Source of the DNA: JANOQP01 sp044227705
GTDB lineage: Bacteria > Bacteroidota > Bacteroidia > Chitinophagales > Saprospiraceae
Direction: 5' to 3'
Assembly: GCA_044227705.1 (NCBI GenBank)
Contig: JBGAWE010000229.1
Coordinates: forward strand, 1-7,539
Length of the DNA: 7,539 nt
Shown one piece after another: positions 1 through 6,721 of the stretch (positions are counted from its first letter, which is position 1; the number at the start of each line of letters is the position of its first letter). The notes under the pieces are model-generated. The model was not told where the DNA came from and made no database searches. It worked only from the letters and a program-made list of their open reading frames with translations. Position numbers and translations under genes: made by a program.

Positions 1-539
1 TGGTAGGCCCAGCGGGTCCCCGGCTCGGCGAGGTACTGGAAGCAGGCGGGATCGGTGCAGGAGTTCGGGTCGGTGGTGCCGGTGGGCGTGTCGTCGAGGC
101 CGCTCGTCATTTCCAGCAGGTGGCGGACGGTGATGGCCGACTCCTGCGCCGGTGTGCAGCTCGTCCAGCCCGCGCCCAAAAAGTCGGCGGCCGGCTGGTC
201 GAGCGCAAGCAGATTTTCCTGTTTGGCGATGCCGACGAGGGCGGCGGTCAGCGTCTTCCCGGCCGATGCCCAGTACCAAATCGAGTCTTGCTGGAAGGTG
301 CCGAAGTATTTTTCGAGGACGATTTTCCCGTCCTTCAAAAGGAGGAAACCCTTCGTGTGCTCGTCGGCCAAAAACTGATAGAGGCTGTCGATTCGCGGCT
401 GACACCAACCGAGCGAAGCGGGGTCGGTCGTGGCCCACGCGGAGCCGGTCTTCGGGGGAAAATAGAGCGGCGGGTTCTGCGCGGCGAGGCGCAAGGCGTT
501 GATAACCAGGAGGTTGAGGACGAAAAGTCGAAGAAGCAT
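1..539 (-). CDS. Exported serine hydrolase, beta-lactamase/PBP-like (5' part, truncated by window edge)
   Basis: The first 179 codons of a gene that runs off the left edge. The ATG at 539-537 opens a Sec-type signal peptide (MLLRLFVLNLLVIN..., likely cleaved near residue 21, after LAAQ), so the enzyme should be periplasmic or surface-associated. The fold of serine beta-lactamases, esterases and low-molecular-weight penicillin-binding proteins is indicated by the SxxK motif S92-A-G-K95, with the nucleophilic Ser and general-base Lys. It is preceded by WYWASAGK and followed by the LDQPAADFL segment and the HLLEMTSGL segment typical of the family. The window ends just after Tyr179 in RWAY, with CA of the next codon, which fits the start of the second catalytic motif (YxN, usually YHN). 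The KTG-like third motif lies outside the window. Substrate cannot be told: members of this family include esterases, D-aminopeptidases and peptidoglycan hydrolases, and true beta-lactamase activity is not implied. It is divergent from uvrA and shares a 146-bp intergenic region with it. Confidence 0.88.
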   Translation of the reverse strand, partial: MLLRLFVLNLLVINALRLAAQNPPLYFPPKTGSAWATTDPASLGWCQPRIDSLYQFLADEHTKGFLLLKDGKIVLEKYFGTFQQDSIWYWASAGKTLTAALVGIAKQENLLALDQPAADFLGAGWTSCTPAQESAITVRHLLEMTSGLDDTPTGTTDPNSCTDPACFQYLAEPGTRWAY

Positions 540-648
540 CGGTTGGATTTTTAGTGCAAAGAAGTTGAATGCGGAGAAGACGGCCGGCATCCCGAACGGT
601 TTAATCCCGGCGACGAATTTCGACACGGAAATTTTTAAACGAGCTTTC

Positions 649-656
649 TACTTTTG
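649..656 (+). promoter_or_regulatory. Candidate Bacteroidota -7 promoter element for uvrA
   Basis: TACTTTTG fits TAnnTTTG, the -7 consensus of the primary sigma factor in Bacteroidota. It lies 29 bp before the uvrA ATG, which would give a 5' leader of roughly 20-25 nt. I see no clear TTG -33 element at 19-21 bp upstream, so this rests on the -7 match and its position. The sequence between it and the start is A/T-rich with no Shine-Dalgarno, as is usual in the phylum. Confidence 0.45.
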
Positions 657-685
657 CCCGGTTGAAAATTTTTGTTTGAAAAAGC

Positions 686-3553
686 ATGGCTAAAAAGGAA
701 AACCGCGCGGCCGAAAACGGCATAGACGAACTCGTCGACCCGAACGCCATCGTCATAAAAGGCGCCCGGTCGAACAACCTGAAGAACGTCGACCTGCGCA
801 TCCCGAAGAACAAACTGGTCGTCGTCACCGGGGTCTCCGGCAGCGGGAAAAGCTCCATCACGATGGACACGCTCTATGCCGAGGGGCAACGGCGGTATGT
901 CGAGAGCCTGTCAAGCTACGCCCGCCAATTTCTTGGCCGGATGAAAAAGCCCGACGTCGACTACATCCGGGGAATCTGCCCGGCCATCGCCATCGAGCAG
1001 CGAGTGACGACGGGCAACAACCGCTCGACCGTCGGCTCCATGACGGAGGTCAACGAGTTCCTGCGGCTTCTTTTTGCCCGCGTCGGGAGGATGATTTCGC
1101 CGGTCTCCGGGCGTGAGGTGAAAAAGCACGAGGTGACCGACGTTGTGGATTTCTGCAAAAACCTCCCGGCCGGGACGCGCGGCCTCATCCTCGCCCCCTT
1201 TTCCACGAAATATGCCGAGCGGTCGCTCGAACAGGAGTTGAAGCTGCGCTTGCAGAAGGGCTACACCCGCGTCCAGTTCGGCGGCGAGACCCTCCAAATC
1301 GAGGACATTTTGGAAAAAAAAGTGGCCGCGCTCGGCGACATCGGACAGCTCGCGGTCTCTTTTCGGGACAAAAACTTGTCGCTGCTCATCGACCGCTTCT
1401 CCGCCAACGACGACGAAGGAAACCTGCGGCGAATTGCTGATTCCGTCTTGACCGCTTTCGGCGAAAGCGACGGCGAGTGCCAAATCACGGTCGTCGGCGA
1501 CAAGCCCTCGGTCTCCAATTTCAACCATCGCTTTGAACTTGATGGCATCGAATTTCCCGAGCTGACCCCGCAGCTTTTCAACTACAACAACCCCTACGGC
1601 GCCTGCCCGACATGCGAGGGCTACGGCAAAACGATGGGCATCGACGAGGAAAAAGTCGTCCCCGACCCCGCTAAAAGCCTCGCCGCCGGAGCCGTCGCGC
1701 CGTGGAAGGGCGAGACGCTCGGCTGGTGGCTCGAACAATTTTTGGCCTCGGCGCACAAGTTTGACTTCCCCGTCCACAAGCCCTGGCGAGAGCTTTCGAA
1801 GGCCGAGCAGAGGCTGGTTTGGAAAGGCAACGCGCACTTTTTGGGCATCGACGCCTTCTTCGCCGAGCTTGAATCGAAGCTCTACAAGATTCAAAACCGG
1901 GTCATGCTCGCCCGCTACCGGGGCCGCCGAACCTGCCCGACCTGCGACGGGGCGCGGCTCCGCGTCGAGGCAACGTATGTGAAAGTTGCGGGCAAGTCAA
2001 TCCACGAACTGACGGACATCCCCATCGACGAGGTGGCCGATTTTTTCAAAAACATCGGGCTGACGGCGCACGAACTGGACATCGCCCGGCGGCTTTTGAT
2101 TGAACTGAACGGGCGGCTCGAGATGCTCTGCCGCCTCGGCCTCGGCTATCTGACGCTCGACCGCATCAGCTCGACCCTCTCGGGCGGCGAGACGCAGCGA
2201 ATCAACTTGACGCGAACGCTCAATTCAAACTTGACGCAGAGCATGTATTTGCTCGACGAGCCGTCGGTCGGTTTGCACCCGAGGGACACGGGGCGGCTGG
2301 TATCGGTTCTCAAAAATTTGAGGGACCTCGGCAACACCGTCATCGTCGTCGAGCACGAGGAGGACGTGATCAAAAACGGCGATTTCCTCGTCGACATGGG
2401 GCCTGCGGCGGGTCATCTGGGCGGCGAGGTCGTCTTCGCCGGTGACTTCAAACACATCTTCGACGACGCGACCGAGAGCCTCACCACGAAGTACATGAGC
2501 GGGCGGTTGCAAATCGAACTGCCCAAAAAGCGGCGGGCAGCGACCGGTTTCATAGAGGTGAAAGGGGCGAAGCAGCACAACCTGAAAGACATTTCAATAA
2601 AAATCCCGACGGGCTGCCTCACGGTCGTCAGCGGGGTGAGCGGGTCGGGCAAGACGACGCTCGTGCGCGACATCCTCTACCCCGCCCTCGCGGCGACGAC
2701 GGCCGAACCGAGCGGAAGGCAGCCGGGGCTTTTCGACGGGCTGGCTGGGAGTTTCAAGAAATTTACGGCGGTCGAGATGGTCAATCAGTCGCCCATCGGC
2801 AAGTCGAGCCGCTCCAACCCCGTGACCTATGTAAAGGCTTGGGACTTCATCCGCGACCTTTTTGCCGGACAGCAGCTTTCCAAAATCAGGGGTTTCCAGC
2901 CGAAGCACTTCAGCTTCAACGTCGAGGGGGGCCGCTGCGAGACGTGCAAAGGAGAGGGCGAGCTGGTCGTCGAGATGCAGTTCTTGGCCGACGTTCGGCT
3001 CGAATGCGAGGAGTGCCGGGGGCGGCGGTTCCGGCAGGAGGTGCTCGACGTGCAATTCAAGGGGAAGAACATTTTTGAAATCCTTCAGATGAGCGTGGAC
3101 GACGCGCTCCAGTTTTTTCACGGGAACAAGGACATCGCGGCGCGGCTGCAACCGCTCTCGGACGTGGGCCTCGGCTACGTTCAGCTCGGTCAGTCGAGCT
3201 CGACGCTGTCTGGCGGCGAGGCGCAAAGGGTCAAACTGGCCTCCTTTTTAATGGGCGGCGCGGCGGCGGGCAACCTCTTTTTCATATTCGACGAGCCGAC
3301 GACGGGGCTGCACTTCCACGACATCCAAAAACTGCTCATCGCACTGCAAGCATTGGTCGAAAAAGGCCACACTGTCCTCGTCGTCGAGCACAACATGGAG
3401 GTCATCAAGTCGGCCGACTGGGTCGTTGACCTCGGGCCGGAGGGAGGAAAGGAAGGCGGCTTTCTCGTTTTCGAGGGAACGCCGGAAGGGTTGGCAGCTT
3501 GCGAATCGGGGCACACAGGGCGGTACCTTCGGGAGAAGCTGGCTAGCAGTTGA
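686..3553 (+). CDS. uvrA: UvrABC excinuclease subunit A (UvrA)
   Basis: Damage-recognition ATPase of nucleotide excision repair. A UvrA dimer with UvrB scans DNA for bulky lesions, loads UvrB and leaves before UvrC cuts. It is cytoplasmic. The protein has 955 residues (E. coli about 940) and carries two ABC modules. The first has Walker A GVSGSGKS (49-56), signature LSGGE (498-502) and Walker B YLLDEP (521-526). The second has Walker A GVSGSGKT (650-657), signature LSGGE (841-845) and Walker B FIFDEP (866-871). A UvrB-binding region follows LLFARVG from about residue 127, which marks a standard UvrA rather than the shorter UvrA2 class. The C-terminal zinc finger is intact: C751-x2-C754-x19-C774-x2-C777. 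CxxC pairs occur at 307/310 and 417/420, but the pair that E. coli has just before the first of these is absent (283-289). The ATG at 686 has an A-rich upstream tract and no SD. A hairpin terminator follows. No LexA-type operator was recognised. Confidence 0.98.
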   Translation: MAKKENRAAENGIDELVDPNAIVIKGARSNNLKNVDLRIPKNKLVVVTGVSGSGKSSITMDTLYAEGQRRYVESLSSYARQFLGRMKKPDVDYIRGICPAIAIEQRVTTGNNRSTVGSMTEVNEFLRLLFARVGRMISPVSGREVKKHEVTDVVDFCKNLPAGTRGLILAPFSTKYAERSLEQELKLRLQKGYTRVQFGGETLQIEDILEKKVAALGDIGQLAVSFRDKNLSLLIDRFSANDDEGNLRRIADSVLTAFGESDGECQITVVGDKPSVSNFNHRFELDGIEFPELTPQLFNYNNPYGACPTCEGYGKTMGIDEEKVVPDPAKSLAAGAVAPWKGETLGWWLEQFLASAHKFDFPVHKPWRELSKAEQRLVWKGNAHFLGIDAFFAELESKLYKIQNRVMLARYRGRRTCPTCDGARLRVEATYVKVAGKSIHELTDIPIDEVADFFKNIGLTAHELDIARRLLIELNGRLEMLCRLGLGYLTLDRISSTLSGGETQRINLTRTLNSNLTQSMYLLDEPSVGLHPRDTGRLVSVLKNLRDLGNTVIVVEHEEDVIKNGDFLVDMGPAAGHLGGEVVFAGDFKHIFDDATESLTTKYMSGRLQIELPKKRRAATGFIEVKGAKQHNLKDISIKIPTGCLTVVSGVSGSGKTTLVRDILYPALAATTAEPSGRQPGLFDGLAGSFKKFTAVEMVNQSPIGKSSRSNPVTYVKAWDFIRDLFAGQQLSKIRGFQPKHFSFNVEGGRCETCKGEGELVVEMQFLADVRLECEECRGRRFRQEVLDVQFKGKNIFEILQMSVDDALQFFHGNKDIAARLQPLSDVGLGYVQLGQSSSTLSGGEAQRVKLASFLMGGAAAGNLFFIFDEPTTGLHFHDIQKLLIALQALVEKGHTVLVVEHNMEVIKSADWVVDLGPEGGKEGGFLVFEGTPEGLAACESGHTGRYLREKLASS

Positions 3554-3571
3554 CCCTTCATTTTTTCAATG

Positions 3572-3613
3572 AAAAGAGGGAACGCGACCACCTGCCGCGC
3601 TCCCTCTTTTTTT
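3572..3613. terminator. Rho-independent terminator shared by convergent uvrA and lamin-tail gene
   Basis: A hairpin with arms 3572-3586 and 3596-3610: AAAAGAGGGA pairs with TCCCTCTTTT, one A/C mismatch follows, then CGCG pairs with CGCG around a 9-nt loop. A T7 run (3607-3613) follows on the plus strand, so it is strong for uvrA, which stops at 3553. On the minus strand the arm ends in TTTT, so it can also end transcripts of the gene that stops at 3631, though less strongly. Confidence 0.85.
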
Positions 3614-3630
3614 GTCTAAACGATTGAAAA

Positions 3631-5324
3631 TCAAAGCTTCAAGAACCGCGTCGTGAAGCTGCGCCCGTCTTTTTGGAAGCGGGCGAAGTAGATGCCCGGT
3701 GCCAGCTGCTGCACATTGAGGCTTTCCGACAGTCCCGGTTTTTCAATCGAGAACATCAGCTGGCCGGTCGGCGAGGAGACCGATATCCGGTCAAGGTCGA
3801 CGGCCGAGCGGACGGTCAGGAAGTCGAACACCGGGTTCGGGGCGATGTCGATTTTCTCGCCGAGCGAGAGGTCGTTCGTGGCCGAGACTTCTTGGATGTC
3901 CGATGCACGGCGCGGGAAGATTTGATAGCCGGCCGTGAACGGGCTTGTGTTGTCGAACTGGCTGCCGATGCCGGTGACGTAGAAGGGCAGTGCGGGCGGC
4001 GGCAAGTTCCAGAGGTCGACGTCGTTGTCGATGCGCAGCTGCCAAGCGGTCGTGCCGTCGGTCGCGTCGACGGTGAAACCGCTGGCGCCCATGCCGGTAG
4101 TCCATTGAGTAGAATTGACCAGCGTCAGGGTCTTGCTCGACTTGACGAGGCGCGACTCGGTTTGCTCCGTCAGCGAGTCGACGACGAGGGGCGAAACGAG
4201 CGGGTTGTTCGAGCTGACCTTTATCAAGGTGTCGAGTTCCATGCGCGTCACGCCCTGGATTTGTTGGATTTGGCCGAAACAACGCACTTTGTCGCCTTCC
4301 TTGACGGTGTAGCCGAAGGTCGAGGAGGTGTCGTTGTTTATCAAAATGCCGCTGTTCGACGCATCGATCAGTCCGAACCGCAGGCCCTTTGCGACGAGGT
4401 TGCCGCCGTAGACGATGCCTTGCAGCTCGCAGTAGATGTTGGCTGAGTCGGCCTTGCCCGTCAGGTCCTCCCCGTGCACTTGGGGGATGGTATAGAGCGG
4501 GTAGCAGTAGACCTTGATTTGGATGTCGGCCGTGTACGTCTGCCCGCCGTTGACGACGGAATACTTGATGAGGTCGGGGCCGCAGTAGCCGCCTCCCGAG
4601 GAGGTGTAGGTGATTTTGTTGTTGCTCAAGGTCGCCGTCCCATGCGACGGGTTTTGGGCGATGCTGACGACGAACGTGGATCCGGGGATGAGATCATTGG
4701 CCAGCATGTCAATGATGACCGGCTTGCCGCTCGGCACATTCACCTGGTCGTTGGCCAGGATGGTACCGCTCGGGCAGCCTGCGCCGGGGTTCCCGTACAT
4801 GTCCTTACCGTTGACGACGACGCCCATCGGGCTGGTCGCGGCCACCCAGTTGGCCGGGTCAGCGTTGTCTAGCGAGGGGTCGCAGAGGGTAATCGAATGG
4901 CCATTGCCGTTGGCCTCAACCGGCCACGGGGCGGCGTTGCCATACTTGACAGAGTCGATTTTTGTGCCGTTGTTGTCGGCGAGGACGATGGCCTCGCCAC
5001 TGTTGGAGAGCGCGCCACCATCCCATTTGATGGCGTTTTGGACATTGAGTATCGTCTTCAAGGCGGTCGCGTTGATGGTCAGCACGAGGTAGCCGTTCGC
5101 CGCGAGGCTGGCACCGGCAGGGAACGTGTGGGTGACGCCCGCCGTGAACTTCCACCCCTCGAGATTGACGGCCGAGGAGCCGTGGTTGTGGAGTTCGATG
5201 TATTCGAGCGTATCGGTCCCTGGCTCCGGAGGGTTGTACATGATCTCGGTGATGACCACCTGCGCCTGCGCGGGCAGCCAGCAGCAGAGAGGAGGAATGC
5301 GAGGATGGAGTAGACTTTTTTCAT
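3631..5324 (-). CDS. Secreted lamin-tail-domain protein with T9SS sorting domain; signal peptide frameshifted
   Basis: A predicted secreted or surface-anchored protein of unknown function, about 540 residues when mature. Domains in order: a lamin tail domain (about 5259-4780, opening with VVITEIMYNPP and EYIELHN); an Ig-like/cadherin-like repeat (about 4758-4510, with VIIDMLANDL and NPSHGTATLSNN); a region resembling bacterial OB-fold modules (about 4497-3892, ending in GYQIFPRRASDIQ; tentative); and a type A T9SS sorting domain (about 3870-3634, with APNPVFDFLTV, LAPGIYFARF and terminal RFLKL). T9SS passes such cargo across the outer membrane and removes the tail. No catalytic domain is visible, so a binding or structural role is inferred. 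The open frame extends upstream to an ATG at 5454, but that N-terminus (MASRRRNNC...) is not a signal peptide and spans the promoter. A proper signal peptide, MKKVYSILAFLL, starts at 5324 in another frame. Joining it to CCWLPAQAQ needs one added base (or two removed) near 5286-5294. It may be a sequencing error or a real inactivating or switching mutation. Confidence 0.8.
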
Positions 5325-5381
5325 AAAAAAGCGAGGGTTTGATGAATGAGAATCGTGGATTTACCCGGACTTCGGGCGGGT

Positions 5382-5389
5382 CAAATGTA
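5382..5389 (-). promoter_or_regulatory. Candidate Bacteroidota -7 promoter element for the lamin-tail gene
   Basis: On the minus strand this reads TACATTTG, a perfect TAnnTTTG. It lies 57 bp before the ATG at 5324, giving a leader of about 50 nt. It falls inside the extended reading frame that begins at 5454, so it argues that translation starts at 5324 and not 5454. No convincing -33 TTG is seen 19-21 bp upstream. Confidence 0.5.
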
Positions 5390-5425
5390 AAAATCCAGAC
5401 CGGCGGCGAGGGGTGGTATTGGGTT

Positions 5426-5437
5426 AAACAATTGTTT
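5426..5437. repeat. 12-bp perfect palindrome AAACAATTGTTT
   Basis: Both strands read AAACAATTGTTT. It lies about 40 bp upstream of the minus-strand -7 element and 115 bp upstream of the SDR start. It could be a binding site for a dimeric regulator, but a palindrome this short and AT-rich can also arise by chance. No matching second copy was noticed in the window. Confidence 0.3.
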
Positions 5438-5492
5438 CGTCGGCGGCTGGCCATCGGCTTTCCCCGAACAAAAAAATAACGCGCGGGTTAAG

Positions 5493-5507
5493 CGGGCAGC
5501 TTGCCCG
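5493..5507. repeat. Short GC-rich hairpin upstream of SDR gene
   Basis: CGGGCA and TGCCCG form a 6-bp stem around a 3-nt loop. No T run follows directly (the nearest, on the plus strand, starts about 25 bp later), so it is not a standard terminator. It could be a leader structure of the SDR transcript or chance. Confidence 0.25.
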
Positions 5508-5552
5508 GCCATCGAGCCATGCAGCCCGATTTTTTTCAAAACGACACAGAAA

Positions 5553-6218
5553 ATGCCTGTTTCATCAAAGAAAATGCTTCTCGTCGGCACCGGCCCCGGC
5601 ATCGGGATGAGCCTCGCCCGCCGGTTCGGCCGCGAGGGGTTTGAGATAATCATGGTCGCCCGGAGTGCGGAGAAGCTCGCCGGTTTTCAAAAAGAGCTTG
5701 CTGCCGAGGGCATTGCCAGCCACTCCTGCCCGGCCGATTTGACCGACCTCGCCGGCCTCCAGTCCATTCTGGAAAAAACAGTCGCGGAGCACGGCCCCGT
5801 CGATCTCCTGCACTACAACGCCAGCAACTGGCGCCCCGCCCTCATCGCCGACATCGGAATCGCGGGTTTTATGGACGATTTCAAGACCAGCGTCGCCGGG
5901 GTGCTCGTGGCCGTACAAGCCGTCTTGCCGGGCATGAAGGAAAGAAGGGGCGGCACCATCTTTTTCACCGGCGGCGGCTCCGCTTTCACCCACACGCCGA
6001 AGCTCGCAGCACTCGGCCTCGGCAAGGCGGCCATGCGCCACTTCGCCTTTTCGCTCGCAGAGGAGGCCAAAGGCCTCGGGATCCGCGTCGGGACGGTCAC
6101 TGTCTGCGGGGCCGTACAGCCCGGCACGCGCTTCGACCCGAGCCTCATCGCCGACGAGTTTTGGCGGCTTTTCAATGAAAGCGAGGCGGGGTTCCAGACC
6201 GAGGTTGTATGGAAATAA
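5553..6218 (+). CDS. SDR-family protein lacking the catalytic tyrosine
   Basis: A 221-residue protein of the short-chain dehydrogenase/reductase superfamily with a Rossmann fold. The dinucleotide-binding loop is GTGPGIG (12-18), a variant of TGxxxGxG. VAR at 35-37, after the second strand, suggests NADP(H). D62 in PADLTD and the NAS triplet (89-91, in place of NNAG) are in their usual places. A Ser stands at 143 in TGGGSAF. The Lys of YxxxK is K158 in LGLGKAAM, but the Tyr position (154) is Leu and no Tyr lies nearby. Classical SDR oxidoreduction therefore looks impaired or must use another residue. The protein is shorter than the common 245-260 residues, mostly in the substrate-binding C-terminus. 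The start could be 5553 or the second ATG at 5574 (residue 8), which begins directly at the first strand. Both are preceded by A-rich sequence. Its substrate is unknown, and the convergent purE gives no hint. Confidence 0.88.
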   Translation: MPVSSKKMLLVGTGPGIGMSLARRFGREGFEIIMVARSAEKLAGFQKELAAEGIASHSCPADLTDLAGLQSILEKTVAEHGPVDLLHYNASNWRPALIADIGIAGFMDDFKTSVAGVLVAVQAVLPGMKERRGGTIFFTGGGSAFTHTPKLAALGLGKAAMRHFAFSLAEEAKGLGIRVGTVTVCGAVQPGTRFDPSLIADEFWRLFNESEAGFQTEVVWK

Positions 6219-6229
6219 GGTCGGCTCGG

Positions 6230-6715
6230 CTATCGCGGCCGATCCATCGCGGCCGCCTTTTCGAGCACTTTTTGCTCCAGTTCCTTTTTGAAATCGACGA
6301 TTTTGGACAAAATCCGCGCGTCGCCTGCCGCCAGGATTTGTGCGGCAAGGATGCCCGCGTTCTGCCCGGCATTGAGCGCTACGGTGGCGACCGGCACCCC
6401 GTTCGGCATCTGGAGGATGGAGAGAATCGAGTCCCACCCGTCGATGGAGTTGGAGCTTTTCACCGGCACCCCGATGACCGGCAGCGGCGAAATCGCGGCG
6501 ACCATGCCCGGCAAGTGCGCCGCTCCGCCCGCCCCGGCGACGACGACCTTCACCCCGCGCAGATGGGCGTTTTTGGCGAACTCGAACAGCCGTTCGGGCG
6601 TCCGGTGCGCGCTGACGATTGTCATCTCATGGGCCACGCCGAACCTTTCGAGGATGTCGGCCGCCTGTTTCATGACGGGCAGGTCGGAGTCGCTGCCCAT
6701 GATTATTGACACCAT
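6230..6715 (-). CDS. purE: N5-carboxyaminoimidazole ribonucleotide mutase (PurE class I)
   Basis: Converts N5-CAIR to CAIR in de novo purine synthesis, after PurK makes N5-CAIR. It is a cytoplasmic homo-octamer in known members. The 161-residue length is usual. Family motifs are all present: the phosphate/substrate loop GSDSD (7-11), SAHRTP (35-40) with the conserved active-site His37, AGGAAHLPGM (62-71) with His67, and QMPNGVPVAT (102-111) followed by NAGQNAG (115-121), then the helix that closes the fold. The SAHRTP and AAHLPG pattern fits class I (PurK-dependent) rather than the CO2-using class II. The ATG at 6715 gives MVSIIMGSDSD; a second ATG at 6700 would cut off the first strand. It lies 6 bp after the stop of the transporter gene on the same strand and probably shares its transcript. 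purK is not next to it here. Confidence 0.97.
   Translation of the reverse strand: MVSIIMGSDSDLPVMKQAADILERFGVAHEMTIVSAHRTPERLFEFAKNAHLRGVKVVVAGAGGAAHLPGMVAAISPLPVIGVPVKSSNSIDGWDSILSILQMPNGVPVATVALNAGQNAGILAAQILAAGDARILSKIVDFKKELEQKVLEKAAAMDRPR
6235..6261 (+). terminator. Possible terminator of the SDR gene inside the 3' end of purE
   Basis: GCGGCCG (6235-6241) pairs with CGGCCGC (6250-6256) around an 8-nt loop and is followed by CTTTT on the plus strand. It begins 17 bp after the SDR stop codon. The same bases encode the last residues of PurE (AAAMDRPR). The T run is short, so the call is moderate. There is no T run on the minus-strand side. Confidence 0.45.
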
Positions 6716-6721
6716 GTTCTT

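Larger units (their letters stand above)
5325..5552. other. Divergent intergenic region between lamin-tail gene and SDR gene
   Basis: A 228-bp region that should hold the start signals of both flanking genes. It contains the minus-strand TAnnTTTG at 5382-5389, a 12-bp perfect palindrome at 5426-5437, a small hairpin at 5493-5507 and A- or T-rich patches near 5325, 5470 and 5530. No TAnnTTTG was found facing the SDR gene. The upstream open frame on the minus strand (5325-5454) crosses it but shows no protein-like features, so I treat it as non-coding. Confidence 0.6.

Noticed and set aside
120..554. 144-codon plus-strand open frame at the left edge
   Set aside because: It is antisense to the serine hydrolase, which has a signal peptide and SxxK motif. 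The plus-strand translation has no such support.
911..1894. 327-codon open frame on the minus strand inside uvrA
   Set aside because: It is antisense to a confidently identified UvrA, its translation shows no family motifs, and long antisense frames are expected in GC-rich genes.
3673..4446. 257-codon open frame on the plus strand opposite the lamin-tail gene
   Set aside because: Its translation is low in recognisable motifs and rich in Arg, Asp and Val, as expected from the complement of a GC-rich gene. The minus strand encodes clear domains there.
5325..5454. Upstream start at 5454 for the lamin-tail gene (MASRRRNNC...)
   Set aside because: It adds a non-secretory N-terminus to a T9SS cargo protein, which must have a signal peptide, and it would overlap the TAnnTTTG element at 5382-5389. 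The ATG at 5324 with a frameshift is a better explanation.
5565..6437. 290-codon minus-strand open frame spanning the SDR gene and the end of purE
   Set aside because: It overlaps two recognised genes in the wrong frame or strand and shows no motifs.
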